Source of the DNA: Planctomycetota bacterium
GTDB lineage: Bacteria; Planctomycetota; Phycisphaerae; UBA1845
Length of the DNA stretch: 64,000 nt
Assembly: GCA_016208685.1 (NCBI GenBank)
Contig: JACQXM010000023.1
Span: forward strand, 190,203-254,202
Reading direction: 5' to 3'
The position numbers were made by a program, and so were the translations under genes. The notes below the pieces were generated by a model, which was not told the DNA's origin, made no database searches, and saw only the letters and a program-made list of their open reading frames with translations. Numbering within the stretch: the first letter of the stretch is position 1; each line of letters starts with the position of its first letter. This document shows, one piece after another, positions 34,401-42,884 of this stretch.

Positions 34401-36038
34401 GGGCAGGCAGCATGCCCCCGAGGCCGGCGTGACCGTGCAGGGGCTGCCCGAACACGGCGACGTGTAACCGAGGAACACACCGCTCGTCAGCGCCATGCAT
34501 TGCGCCGGAGTGCGGTTGTCTACGCAGCCGTTTTGCGTTTGCGTAAGCTTGAAGCAGCAGGAGCCGGGGCAGGGAGGGTTGAGTGTCGTGCATGTTGAGC
34601 CCGCCCCGCGGAAGATCCCTCGCGTGTTGTTGGGCCCGGTCAGCGACTCGCAGAAAGCCTGGTCGACATTGTCCACGCAGCCGATGCCCGGAGCGCAGCA
34701 AGCACCGTTGCCGCAGCTCGGCTCGGTGGAGCACGTGGTCCAATCTCCCTGGAAACTGCCGCCGGCGGCGGCGCAGGTCGTTGCGGTTTCGCCGTCCAGA
34801 CCGTCAGTGCAGAAGTTCAGGTCGCAGCAGGCGCCCGGTGGCTCGCAGGTTTCCGGCGCGCAGGTAGTGCCGAAGCCCTGCCAATACCCCTGATTGTTGG
34901 CGCAGTTCAGTTGCGTGACGTCGATGCAGAAGCTGGTACCATTATTATCCACGCAACAGGCACCGAAGCGGCAGATGGGGTCGATCTCGGCGCAGGTGGT
35001 GTTGTCCCCCCGGAACAAGCCGCCGGCCAGGAGGCAATCCTCTTCGGTGCGGTCCACGCAGGTGCCGTTCGACAGGCAGCAGCCGCCTTTGGGGATGCAG
35101 GGGTTCGGCGAACAGGTTAGCCCGCGGTTCCAATTGCCGTTCTGCGTGTCGCAGGTGAACTTGTCGGTGCGGAAGCACCCCTCGCCCACGCAGCATGCGC
35201 CCTGAACCAGCGGACAACCCAGGTTCAGGGAGGCGAGCTCCAGGCAGGTGACCGTTTCGGCGCTGAAGGCGCCGCCCTGCGCCAGACACGCACTTTCCGT
35301 GATCTCGGTGCAGGTCCCGCCCTTGCAGCACGCCCCGCTGCGCGGCGCGATGCAGATTTCCATGTTGTAGGCGCCTCCGGAGAAGGGCGTGAAGAACAGC
35401 GGGTTCTGCGTGTCCACCGGCGGACCGCTGGCGATCGTGGCTCCCACGGCGCCGAGGACGGTGAAGTCGGGGAAGACCCGCGGGTATTGCAGGTTGTCGC
35501 GCGCGTAGGTGATGCTGCTGCTGCCCCAGGTCACGCCCAAGGCGTAATCAAACCCGGGGGCGAGCTGGCGTGACCCTATGGGAATCGACCCGCTGGAGTA
35601 CAGCCCGGCGCCGAGGCCGGCCACGTCCCGGACCGGCCCGACCCAGATGGGCGAGAACGTGCCGCTGTTGGACGGAGCGCGATGCAATGAGAACGACAGT
35701 TGGGCAACCGTCGCGGAGGGAATGTCGAGGTAGATGGAAAACTCCGTTGCCTCCGCGGCATCGGCGACGCGGATCACGTTGCCGCGATAGCGGAAGGTGC
35801 CGGCCAGCCCCAGGTCGGTGCCGCCGAAAAGCTGGCACCCGCTGGCACGGTCGCCGCCGGAGACCGCTGCCGGCTCGGATACTGCCGACGCCTTCAGGTG
35901 AGTCGTGTGCCGGGCATCGGGGTCCGGGCCCGAACCCAGTCCGTCAAGCGCGGTGTCGCTGGCCGCATACAGCGGGGCCACACAGCCCAAAACCAGCGCA
36001 CAAGAACCTATACGCCAACGCATGCGGTGAGCGCGCAT
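31419..36038 (-). CDS. Giant Cys-rich repeat protein with C-terminal dockerin
   Basis: A 1539-residue secreted protein. A signal peptide (MRAHRMRWRIGSCALVLGCVAPLYAA) leads to a beta-rich domain of about 220 residues. Then come about 28 tandem units of 40-50 residues, each starting with a GACC-like motif and following the pattern GACC-x(2-6)-G-x-C-x(8)-C-x(3)-GG-x-F-x-G-x(4)-C-x(4)-C. After these is a beta domain (VQIAIIGAAPPKNAIDARQP) and a type I dockerin with two Ca-binding loops (GDVNASRATNAQDITALVNALNG and DANRSGAANAQDITMLVNLLNG). Six or so Cys per unit suggest disulfide-locked modules on the cell surface. GGAG is eight bases before the ATG. Confidence 0.88.
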   Translation of the reverse strand: MRAHRMRWRIGSCALVLGCVAPLYAASDTALDGLGSGPDPDARHTTHLKASAVSEPAAVSGGDRASGCQLFGGTDLGLAGTFRYRGNVIRVADAAEATEFSIYLDIPSATVAQLSFSLHRAPSNSGTFSPIWVGPVRDVAGLGAGLYSSGSIPIGSRQLAPGFDYALGVTWGSSSITYARDNLQYPRVFPDFTVLGAVGATIASGPPVDTQNPLFFTPFSGGAYNMEICIAPRSGACCKGGTCTEITESACLAQGGAFSAETVTCLELASLNLGCPLVQGACCVGEGCFRTDKFTCDTQNGNWNRGLTCSPNPCIPKGGCCLSNGTCVDRTEEDCLLAGGLFRGDNTTCAEIDPICRFGACCVDNNGTSFCIDVTQLNCANNQGYWQGFGTTCAPETCEPPGACCDLNFCTDGLDGETATTCAAAGGSFQGDWTTCSTEPSCGNGACCAPGIGCVDNVDQAFCESLTGPNNTRGIFRGAGSTCTTLNPPCPGSCCFKLTQTQNGCVDNRTPAQCMALTSGVFLGYTSPCSGSPCTVTPASGACCLPNGSCFRTTSGGCDALQGTFTAGAASCTGITCPLPGACCLTDGQCAELTALDCATAGGAFQGSGELCAPGLCVGGACCPFDGSSCDDSAAALENCRIDGGAFFSGESCATTTCPPVGGCCMTDESCFAFPISEFGCQSRGGDYTGDNTTCLATGVCDRGACCLDDGTCIVTARGRCALLSGIYHDGLTCDAVTCPPAGACCKNNSCRQLTSAACYTDGGNYLGDGTACASDICVVAACCHIDGTCSDRPAGECQNAGGTVIAGADCSPSPCPPAGACCLPNATCSMLLPSACTAQNGTYLGDGTLCTGGNQCVVGACCPPVGSCEDRLGALCPPPLNQFSATARCANFTCPPAGACCMDGECTVQRQAACIAEGGEYEGDGVTCSFSICVTGACCMRDGTCAITTSTTCVAADGDFNANLTCAQAGCDPGGACCKASGVCEVLTANACAEDGGAYGGDGTACTTGLCAAGACCGDDGSCTQTDRFACARTSGTFLDGTACTPDLCTVGSCCAPDSTCVSPAIAAQCDDPADFRAGQTCFTAPCEKSGPCCNGGACSIMTEFACGQAGGVFQGAGRACATDQCVLGACCNATTCSEKTSAFCAAGGGVFQGAGSACDASTCALGACCAQGGCGDDATRDDCLSSGGYFGGPGSVCANLACSRGACCKAGEICDELPEAQCLAESGTFEGGGSGCTADRCTFGACCTGGDCGLAIRSACDVGGGFYLGASSNCSANPCVLGACCQSDETCAELSAPECTLAAGTYEGADSVCSPGLCNLGACCITGSGCSVQTAAHCANAGGTYRGDGSVCSPDPCAVQIAIIGAAPPKNAIDARQPHSITNAGQLFGWNQVDLTFDGPVAGLAMTDLVTTETGGNGIAPNVVSVTPIGVDTVTVGFDAIIEPKAWTRITHTPSGTSTCIGYLPGDVNASRATNAQDITALVNALNGAVPRPLYATDANRSGAANAQDITMLVNLLNGAGAFDPWLNATIPVSPCP

Positions 36039-36615
36039 TTCCTCAACTCCATACTGTCGCTGCGGGAGGGTGGAACTTCCGTACGCTTGACGGCGTGAAG
36101 GCACCAGCGCCCCCAATCCGCTTGCTGATCACGCCCGCCCCCCCTGGGAGGTTCCCCGGATTATATCCACCTCGCGGCGGCGATACCAACGCCGTCACCG
36201 CGCCGAACGCTACGCCACCGTCCAACGTCCGCCCATCCTCGACGCGGGACGGCACGGCCCGGAAAGTCCCATATCTCACTTCCGCCGCGTGGGCCTGCTG
36301 CACGACAAAAAGAAGGGGGCGCCGCTCCGGAGTTTATTCCCAAGCCCCGTGGCGTCGGGCTTCGGCAGGGCGCCCCTGCGAGGGCAAACGTAAGCGCGTG
36401 GGAGGCAATCGGTTGGCGTGGCCGATACTTACGGGCGCCGAATCCCTGACCCCCCGGGCGTGTAGCGCCGCATTGGTACCTGACCGTATCGAGCCGCGGG
36501 CTTCAGCCCGCGCGGCCTCACGAAGCCCGAAGGCCCGCCGCGACCGCCACACGGAGGGCATGACGGCAACGGTGGCTGCCGTTTGACTCGTAGCCCAGCG
36601 GCTGCCTCGGCGCGA
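36039..36615. other. Intergenic region with one REP-like palindrome
   Basis: About 580 bases between two minus-strand genes. No gene is supported. It contains the palindrome GCGGGCT-TC-AGCCCGC at 36496-36511, the same family as at 28684 and 59332. The promoter of the Cys-rich repeat gene should lie here, but no consensus was recognised. Confidence 0.55.
36496..36511. repeat. REP-like palindrome, GCGGGCT family
   Basis: Seven-base perfect arms GCGGGCT and AGCCCGC separated by two bases, embedded in GAGCC...GGCCTC. Sister copies lie at 28684-28699 and 59332-59347, always between genes. Confidence 0.6.
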
Positions 36616-39600
36616 TCAGTTCCCCCGACAGTCGGTGTATTTGCCCAACACCCGATCCCCCAATCGCTCGGGCGCCCGTTCCCCGCGCAGCAGCGGTAGA
36701 CGATTCACCGTTTCCTGGAAGCGCAAGGCGCGGGAGTCAACGTCCCGCAGGCGCATGTCGATCTCTTGTTTGGCATCGACGTCGTTGACGATGCTCTCGT
36801 CTTCCTCCCCGCGCAGCACGCCGTAGACGGTGAAGACGTCGGAACGCACGGTAACCCAATCACCGAGGGCCACTAGTACCGCAATGGCGCTAAGGTAGTT
36901 CTCCCCGCCCGCTTGCCCCTGGCCTACGTTGAGGCTGTCGATGCGCATCGTGCCCCGCGCACCGGCGAACCGGACGTTGGCCAGTTCGCCGACGGTGAGG
37001 AAACCTCCGCCGCGACGGAACTGCGGACTCGCCGCCGCCCAGCCGCGGGCGCCCGCGGCGTCGTTGCGGGCGCCGCCGTTGAGGCTGCCGTCGTCATAGT
37101 TTCCCGAGTAGGCCGGCTGTTCGCCGGGCTCGCGGTGGTTCAGTTCCCGCAGTTCACGGTATGCAACGATCGCCTTCGCCAGCGCCGGTCCGATGGGCGT
37201 CGGCGTGGAGGGATTCGTCACCGCGGCGTCGAACGCCGGGATGAGGCTGAACACCGATTGCACGTCTGCCCCCGGAATTCGGCTCAGGGCCACGAACGGC
37301 AGCCCTTCCAGAACCTTCCACGGCGCGGCGTTGATGTTGATGCGTCCCTGGACGCGCAGGCCGTCCAAATCCACCTTCGGGCCGGCGTTGAGGTCGATGG
37401 TCGGGCCGTTGGGGCCGGTTTTGTAGGGGCCGACACTCGCCGGCGGAAGCGCCGTGAAGTAGTCGAACACCAGTTGCCCCCAGGGAAGGTGCATCACGTC
37501 ACCGGCGCGGCTCTCGCCCGTTGTGTTCAACGGATCATACTTGGGGTCCACGTGGTGCACGCCCGTGGGGTCGAACACCGGCATGCGGCCGTTGTCGATG
37601 GCGAAGTAGTCGTTCCCGGTCTTCGTCTCCTTGTCCGTCAGGTACGAGGTGAACGGTTTGCGCTCCGAGTTCGCATGCCTCATGAGCAGCAGCAGCGTGC
37701 CGGTGGTGGGGAAGGAGTCGGCAAACGTTCCTTTGTCCGCGGTCACCACTTGAACCGGTAGGTACCCCACGTATTGCGGATCCGATCGTGTTGCCGGGCC
37801 CCCGAAGGTGTGTGAAGACTGCTGGATGCTCGTCACGTCGGCCATCGGCAGCGGCGCGAACCAGACGGATGTCGAATCCTGTTTGACCGGCTTCTCGACC
37901 GACCAGAGTCCGGCGTTGAGCTCGCCCACGCTGCTGCCCGAGAGGGACACCTCGTCGAGCACGACCGCCTTGCCGCCGACAAGACGCACCAACTGTATGG
38001 TCGCATTCTTATCGAACTTCAAGCCCGCCACCGTGGTTCCGCCCTGCACCTGCGGCGTCGGCACCGACTTCTCGCCGTCGTAAAACCCGACGAATGCGCG
38101 CGGCGCCAGCTTCATGGTGGGCAGGGCGACGGTAACCGCGGAACCCCCGTAGGTCGCGCGGAGCTCGTATTCGTTGTAGCCCAGGCTCACCTCGGCCGGG
38201 AAGGGGTTGTACAGCTCGACCCCGAAGAAGGACTGGGTAAGGTCGAGCGTCCCGGGTGGGTTTTCCTTCACCACGGCCACCACCTCGGTGATGAACGGCT
38301 GCCGCTCGATGCCGAAGACAAACTCCGGCGTGTCGAGCGGCCGGCCGGCCTTACCGGGAGTGCCGAGGTCGGCGCTGCGGAGCTCGACCATGGTCGGCGT
38401 CTGGTCCGCGTCGGCGAAGTCGATCAGGTTGGCCGTAAGCGACGCCGCCGTGAGCGAAATATCGTGCAGCGTGGGATTCTGCCAGGTGAACGTGTTGTCC
38501 ACCGGATCCTGGGTGCCGTGTCGGGCGTTGAGCAGCATGATCGTGAACACGTCCTGAATCAGGCGGATCACCCGGTCCTTGTGCACCCCAGCGATTCCGT
38601 CCAGCCACGGCAGACTCAGGCGCAACCGCCCCTTGAGCGGGTTGATCTCACAGCGGCCGGGATCGGCGGCGCAACTGCACCAGTCCTGGGATCCGTATGG
38701 CGGCGCCTGGGAACCCTTGACCGTGATCGTGTTCTCGCTGCCGTAGGGATAGTTCGCATATTCGAAGGGCAGCAAGGGCGGCGGCGCGGCGGGATCCCAC
38801 AAACAGGTCTTTGCCACGTCGGGCTGGGTATTCGCGGCGACCATCGCCTCCAGCACCTCGTCGACATGCGCATCAGGGCCTGTGGAATAATTCGGGTCGC
38901 CCGGCCGGGGGTAGTACGTCATGCGGCGAAGCTGATGGTCGTAACTCACCGAGGTGACCAGGTGCCGCCGGTCGTAATGATCCTGACTCGGAAGGTCGGA
39001 CAGGTACGCCGGGTCCATGCGCGACGCCCAGAGCGGCACATCCGGATCAGGCCCGGGTTCGTCGGGCTTAAACGGCCAGTAGCGATGCAGCCGCAACGAT
39101 TCGTTGGGCGGAAAGAGCTCAGCGGCGAAGTGTCCGCCGCCTAAGTCCGGGTCCTTGCCCAAGGGATTGCCTTGAATCAGCGTCGGCGGCAGCTCGTACG
39201 GCGCCAACAGGTTCCGCCGCCGCAACGACCCCTCCTCGACGAGCGCCGAGTAAGGCGGGGCGATGGTCACGTTCGGGCCGGTAACGTTCCTGATCAGCAA
39301 AGGGTGCGAAGCGCCGAGGTCTACCATCGCCCCGTGGGCGATGACCCGCAACCCGAGGAAGACCTCGCCATCCGGTTTTGTCGCGGGGTTGAGCACTCGA
39401 GAAAGCTCGACCATTTGCTTGCGATCCACGCCCGGCATTTTGGAAAGTGGAACGGCGAAGGAGTCGGAGATGCCGTCCCCGTCGGCGTCGAGCGGGGTGT
39501 AGGTCACAAGCTCCGCCGCGGTGCCGGCGGGCGGCTGCGCCCACTTCTGCGGCCGCAGGCCGGGGCGCCACCGGGTGTTGACCGGCGGCATGTACTTGCC

Positions 39601-40083
39601 GTCGGGGGGCCAGGTCAGCTTCAGTGCCGAACCGCGGAAGTCCATCTGTGCCGCGTTGTCGGGGTCCGCCTGCGTTAACGCCAGGATGTCCGTCGCCCAG
39701 GGGAAAACGTAGTCGCCGTTTGCATCAGCGACGGGCTCGATCGGAGCAAAGAAGTTGTGCACCCCCGGAAGCTCGGCGAAGGTCATGGGCGCCGACCCGA
39801 ACAGCTCACCGGTCGTGGGGACGTCGGTCGCCTGCATCATGGTGGTACGCATGACGTCCTCAAGACCTTCCATCATCTTGACTACTCCGGGGCGAGTGGC
39901 CACGCGGTTCTTGTCCGCAGTGATCATGCCCGCCTCGAAGCGCATGGTGGTCATGAAGGCCACGCCCACCAGGAACAGCAGTCCGAGAACCGCCATCACC
40001 ATCACGAGGATGGACCCCGGGCGCCGGTGCGACCTCGCGTCCACCCGCATGAAACCGCTCTGGTTATGCCGTCCCCAGCTCAT
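36616..40083 (-). CDS. Large GspK-like minor pseudopilin / PilX-type protein
   Basis: A 1155-residue protein with one N-terminal hydrophobic segment (GSILVMVMAVLGLLFLVGVAFMTTMRFE, about residues 23-50) following a basic RSHRRP stretch, as in planctomycete GspK/PilX-like proteins. The rest is extracytoplasmic. The C-terminal third has helix-hairpin-helix-like text (LNAGPKVDLDGLRVQGRININAAPWKVLEGLPFV, then a final SALRFQETVNRLPLL region), which is the hallmark of GspK. It is far longer than typical GspK (about 320 residues). AGGATGG precedes ATG 40083. It is 105 bases downstream-facing from the GspJ-like gene on the same strand. Confidence 0.75.
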   Translation of the reverse strand: MSWGRHNQSGFMRVDARSHRRPGSILVMVMAVLGLLFLVGVAFMTTMRFEAGMITADKNRVATRPGVVKMMEGLEDVMRTTMMQATDVPTTGELFGSAPMTFAELPGVHNFFAPIEPVADANGDYVFPWATDILALTQADPDNAAQMDFRGSALKLTWPPDGKYMPPVNTRWRPGLRPQKWAQPPAGTAAELVTYTPLDADGDGISDSFAVPLSKMPGVDRKQMVELSRVLNPATKPDGEVFLGLRVIAHGAMVDLGASHPLLIRNVTGPNVTIAPPYSALVEEGSLRRRNLLAPYELPPTLIQGNPLGKDPDLGGGHFAAELFPPNESLRLHRYWPFKPDEPGPDPDVPLWASRMDPAYLSDLPSQDHYDRRHLVTSVSYDHQLRRMTYYPRPGDPNYSTGPDAHVDEVLEAMVAANTQPDVAKTCLWDPAAPPPLLPFEYANYPYGSENTITVKGSQAPPYGSQDWCSCAADPGRCEINPLKGRLRLSLPWLDGIAGVHKDRVIRLIQDVFTIMLLNARHGTQDPVDNTFTWQNPTLHDISLTAASLTANLIDFADADQTPTMVELRSADLGTPGKAGRPLDTPEFVFGIERQPFITEVVAVVKENPPGTLDLTQSFFGVELYNPFPAEVSLGYNEYELRATYGGSAVTVALPTMKLAPRAFVGFYDGEKSVPTPQVQGGTTVAGLKFDKNATIQLVRLVGGKAVVLDEVSLSGSSVGELNAGLWSVEKPVKQDSTSVWFAPLPMADVTSIQQSSHTFGGPATRSDPQYVGYLPVQVVTADKGTFADSFPTTGTLLLLMRHANSERKPFTSYLTDKETKTGNDYFAIDNGRMPVFDPTGVHHVDPKYDPLNTTGESRAGDVMHLPWGQLVFDYFTALPPASVGPYKTGPNGPTIDLNAGPKVDLDGLRVQGRININAAPWKVLEGLPFVALSRIPGADVQSVFSLIPAFDAAVTNPSTPTPIGPALAKAIVAYRELRELNHREPGEQPAYSGNYDDGSLNGGARNDAAGARGWAAASPQFRRGGGFLTVGELANVRFAGARGTMRIDSLNVGQGQAGGENYLSAIAVLVALGDWVTVRSDVFTVYGVLRGEEDESIVNDVDAKQEIDMRLRDVDSRALRFQETVNRLPLLRGERAPERLGDRVLGKYTDCRGN

Positions 40084-40188
40084 AAACCATCCTGTACCCT
40101 GCCCGCCGGCGGTTCCCGCGGGCTGCTCCCTACCCATCGTAGCTGACGCTATCTGTCTGGTAATACGGAATTTGTGTTCCGCGCCCCG

Positions 40189-41685
40189 CTATTCCCCCAC
40201 CGGTAAGACCATGACATGCCGGATCGGGTAGTCCAGCCGGCCGTCGTTGTCCCAGACATCGACCGTGATGCGGAGCGCCTTGGGAAACGCCTCGTCGACG
40301 ATCGGCGCGGCCGGCGGACCCCCGCGGTTGGCCGTGAACACATGAAGGTTGGGCCGGGAGGGGTTCGGCGAATACGCCGTAGACCTCCAGTCCGGGTCCT
40401 CGCGGAATCGCCCACGAAGCGAGTAGCTCGTATTCGCGTCGATCCCCCCCAGCGGCTCTTGCAGCAGGGCAAGCAGCGCCGCGGCGCGGCCTTCCTGAGC
40501 CACGTCCTCGCTGGCCGCCTTGTAGGCCTCCTCCAGTGACGCCAAGGGGTCCTCGTCAAGTGGATCGTTCGGGTCCTTTCCCAGGTCACCGGGGTCGATC
40601 CAGTAGATATCTTTCTCCTCGTTCAAGCGCCCGCCCACAAGAACACCCATGGGGTCGAGCGTCCACTCCACCTTAAAGGACGCGCAGTGCGGGACGAAGT
40701 AATGCCCCAGGCGATCGGCGAGCTGGGGGGGCGGCGTGAGGTCCAGGAGGCTGCGCGCGAACGGCTTGGTACCGCCGTCGAAGATCTCCGGGAGGAACAA
40801 CGGCGGGCCGCTCAACGGACTGGCTCGCAGCACGTTGTCCTCGAACGAGAACAGCCCCACGACATCCGTCTGTCCGCGCAGAATGCTGAGGTCGTCCGTG
40901 TCGAGATCGAGCCGGTCCTGCGAGTAGTCCGCCCACGCCGGCGTGCTCGGCGGCGGCTCGGTGGCAAGCAGATGCACGACGCGACGCGCCAAGTGCCACT
41001 CCTGGGCGGGTAGTGAATTGGCCAACGGCTTGCGTTTAGGGTCGGCCGGGAATTCCTCGTCCGGCGGTGGAACCCGCCTTCGGAATACCGGCGCGCCGCC
41101 TGTCGGCGAGGGCTCGTACTCCCCCAGGTTGGCGTGTCCGTAAACCACCTGTTGTACCTGCGACGTCACCCCGCCGGACACCGCTCCGCCCTGGTTGTAG
41201 GCGTATTGGACGAAGCTGGTCGCCTTGCGGGTGGTGAAGAACATGAGGATGTCCGCGCGCGGGCGCTGAAGCACCAGCGGGTTTCCGGGATCCTCGCGTT
41301 CCGGGTCCCGCGCGTGAGGGTAACCGGTGTCCTTCGGCGTTTGCGGGGCAGGATCGCCATCCGGGTCGGCGTCCTTGCCGGCCTGCGTCCAATAGGCGTT
41401 GATGGGGTTGCCCTGGATCAACAGGAGCGAGCCGCCCGGCCGAACGTGTCGCAGGTCCTCGCGGAGAGTTTGCTCGAGCGCACGGAGCGTCTGGTTGACT
41501 TCCGTGAACGCGGTCGCCTGGCTGGTGGCGGAGACGGTCATGGTCATGACCTGGCCTGCGAGGGTGAGCATCAACGCAACCAACCCCACCACGATGACCA
41601 ACTCGGCAAGCGAAAACGCTGCCGCGGTGCGAGCCGTGCCTCGATAGAAGCCGTCCCGGGTACCGTCCGATAGCTCTCGACTCAT
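40189..41685 (-). CDS. GspJ-like pseudopilin
   Basis: A 498-residue protein with a type IV prepilin-like N-terminus: basic leader (MSRELSDGTRDGFYRGTART), then AAAFSLAELVIVVGLVALMLTLAG with Phe24 and Glu at mature position 5. The residue before Phe24 is Ala, not the usual Gly. The remaining sequence is a large extracytoplasmic domain (TLREDLRHVRPGGSLLLIQGN and HCASFKVEWTLDP) like GspJ minor pseudopilins of type II secretion, but more than twice their length. The ATG at 41685 was chosen because it directly precedes the leader; a longer upstream frame is a composition artefact. It is followed by the GspK-like gene. Confidence 0.8.
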   Translation of the reverse strand: MSRELSDGTRDGFYRGTARTAAAFSLAELVIVVGLVALMLTLAGQVMTMTVSATSQATAFTEVNQTLRALEQTLREDLRHVRPGGSLLLIQGNPINAYWTQAGKDADPDGDPAPQTPKDTGYPHARDPEREDPGNPLVLQRPRADILMFFTTRKATSFVQYAYNQGGAVSGGVTSQVQQVVYGHANLGEYEPSPTGGAPVFRRRVPPPDEEFPADPKRKPLANSLPAQEWHLARRVVHLLATEPPPSTPAWADYSQDRLDLDTDDLSILRGQTDVVGLFSFEDNVLRASPLSGPPLFLPEIFDGGTKPFARSLLDLTPPPQLADRLGHYFVPHCASFKVEWTLDPMGVLVGGRLNEEKDIYWIDPGDLGKDPNDPLDEDPLASLEEAYKAASEDVAQEGRAAALLALLQEPLGGIDANTSYSLRGRFREDPDWRSTAYSPNPSRPNLHVFTANRGGPPAAPIVDEAFPKALRITVDVWDNDGRLDYPIRHVMVLPVGE

Positions 41686-41872
41686 CACGTCGCGGCCCAC
41701 TCTGACCAAGGGGTGCTTCCGCCCCTGCGCATGGCGTCTGCTCGGGCCCATTATGCACGTCGCCAGGTGTCGAGGAAACGGCGCCAACCGCCCGGAATAG
41801 CATTGAGAACGGCATTTCTCGCCGAGATCAAAGGCCGGGGCACGCCCATCCGGGATGGCGTACAATGGCGGG

Positions 41873-42697
41873 ATGCCCGCTCCACAGGAAAAGTCGGGTG
41901 GCCCGCGGATCGTGGTCTCCGGAAACGGGACAGAACTCACAGAGTCCGTAGCCGCCGCCCTCGCGGCGAGACTGGGCCTGCCTTTGCTGGCCCGCGGGAT
42001 CGAGGGCTCTGTGGCCGCGGATCTGGTGCTCTGCATAGGGGCAAGAGGACTGGAACTGGTCGACCCCGCGAGCCGTCCATCCGCCGGCGTCCACGTCGAT
42101 TTGGTCCGTGGTGCCACCGGCCATCGACGGCGATCGGGCTTGTCCCGTTCGCAGCCGATCGGTCGGGCAGTGGGTTTCAGGCACGGACCGCCGACGCTTG
42201 TGGATGCTACGGCGGGCCTGGGGCGGGACGCGTTCCTGCTCGCCTGCCTGGGGTGCACCGTCGTAGCGGTCGAACGGTCACCGGTGCTGGCGGCCCTGTT
42301 GGAGGACGGGCTAGGTCGCGCCCGTGCCTCGGGGGATGCCGCCCTGACGGCCGTCGTGGACCGGATTTCTCTGAGGGTTGGGGACGCCCGATCATTGCTG
42401 GCGTGCCTGCCGCCGGCGGACCGTCCCGACGTCGTGTACCTGGATCCCATGTATCCACACGAGGAACGGTCCGCGTTGGCGAAGAAGGAGATGAGGGTCT
42501 GTCGCATGCTGGTCGGCGACGACGCCGATGCGGGCGAGCTCTTGCGGCTGGCTCGCTCGGTCGCCCGGCGGCGCGTGGTGCTCAAGCGACACCGCCTCGC
42601 CCCGGCGCTCGCCGACGACGTGTCCATCCGGTACACGGGCCGATCGGTGCGCTACGACGTGTACTTGACCGGAACCGAGCGCCCGGGCGAGGAGTAG
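41873..42697 (+). CDS. rsmJ: RsmJ-type 16S rRNA guanine-N2 methyltransferase
   Basis: A 274-residue SAM-dependent methyltransferase of the RsmJ (YhiQ) family, which methylates G1516 of 16S rRNA in E. coli. Motif I is DATAGLGRDAFLLACLGCTVVAVERSPVLAALLEDGL; the catalytic-type motif is VVYLDPMYPHEERSALAKKEMRV. A TACAAT hexamer at 41862-41867 ends only five bases before this ATG, so a leaderless transcript is possible; ATG 41855 is an alternative. Divergent from the pseudopilin genes. Confidence 0.9.
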   Translation: MPAPQEKSGGPRIVVSGNGTELTESVAAALAARLGLPLLARGIEGSVAADLVLCIGARGLELVDPASRPSAGVHVDLVRGATGHRRRSGLSRSQPIGRAVGFRHGPPTLVDATAGLGRDAFLLACLGCTVVAVERSPVLAALLEDGLGRARASGDAALTAVVDRISLRVGDARSLLACLPPADRPDVVYLDPMYPHEERSALAKKEMRVCRMLVGDDADAGELLRLARSVARRRVVLKRHRLAPALADDVSIRYTGRSVRYDVYLTGTERPGEE

Positions 42698-42884
42698 TCG
42701 TTGGGGCGCCAATCCGCGCCGCGGCGATCAAAGCACGTCGTGGCAACCGTCACGCGCTGCGACCTGGGGTTCCATTCATCGTCGCCGTCTTCTCACGCCT
42801 GCGTGGGCCGCCGCCGGTCACCAGTCAGGAGCCCGATGATCCCGCGTGGCCGGGGGGTACACGGCAAGGTAGCATCACTCGATC

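Noticed and set aside
41686..42636. An N-terminal extension of the GspJ-like gene by about 317 codons
   Set aside because: It overlaps rsmJ on the other strand and would bury the prepilin leader in the middle of the protein.
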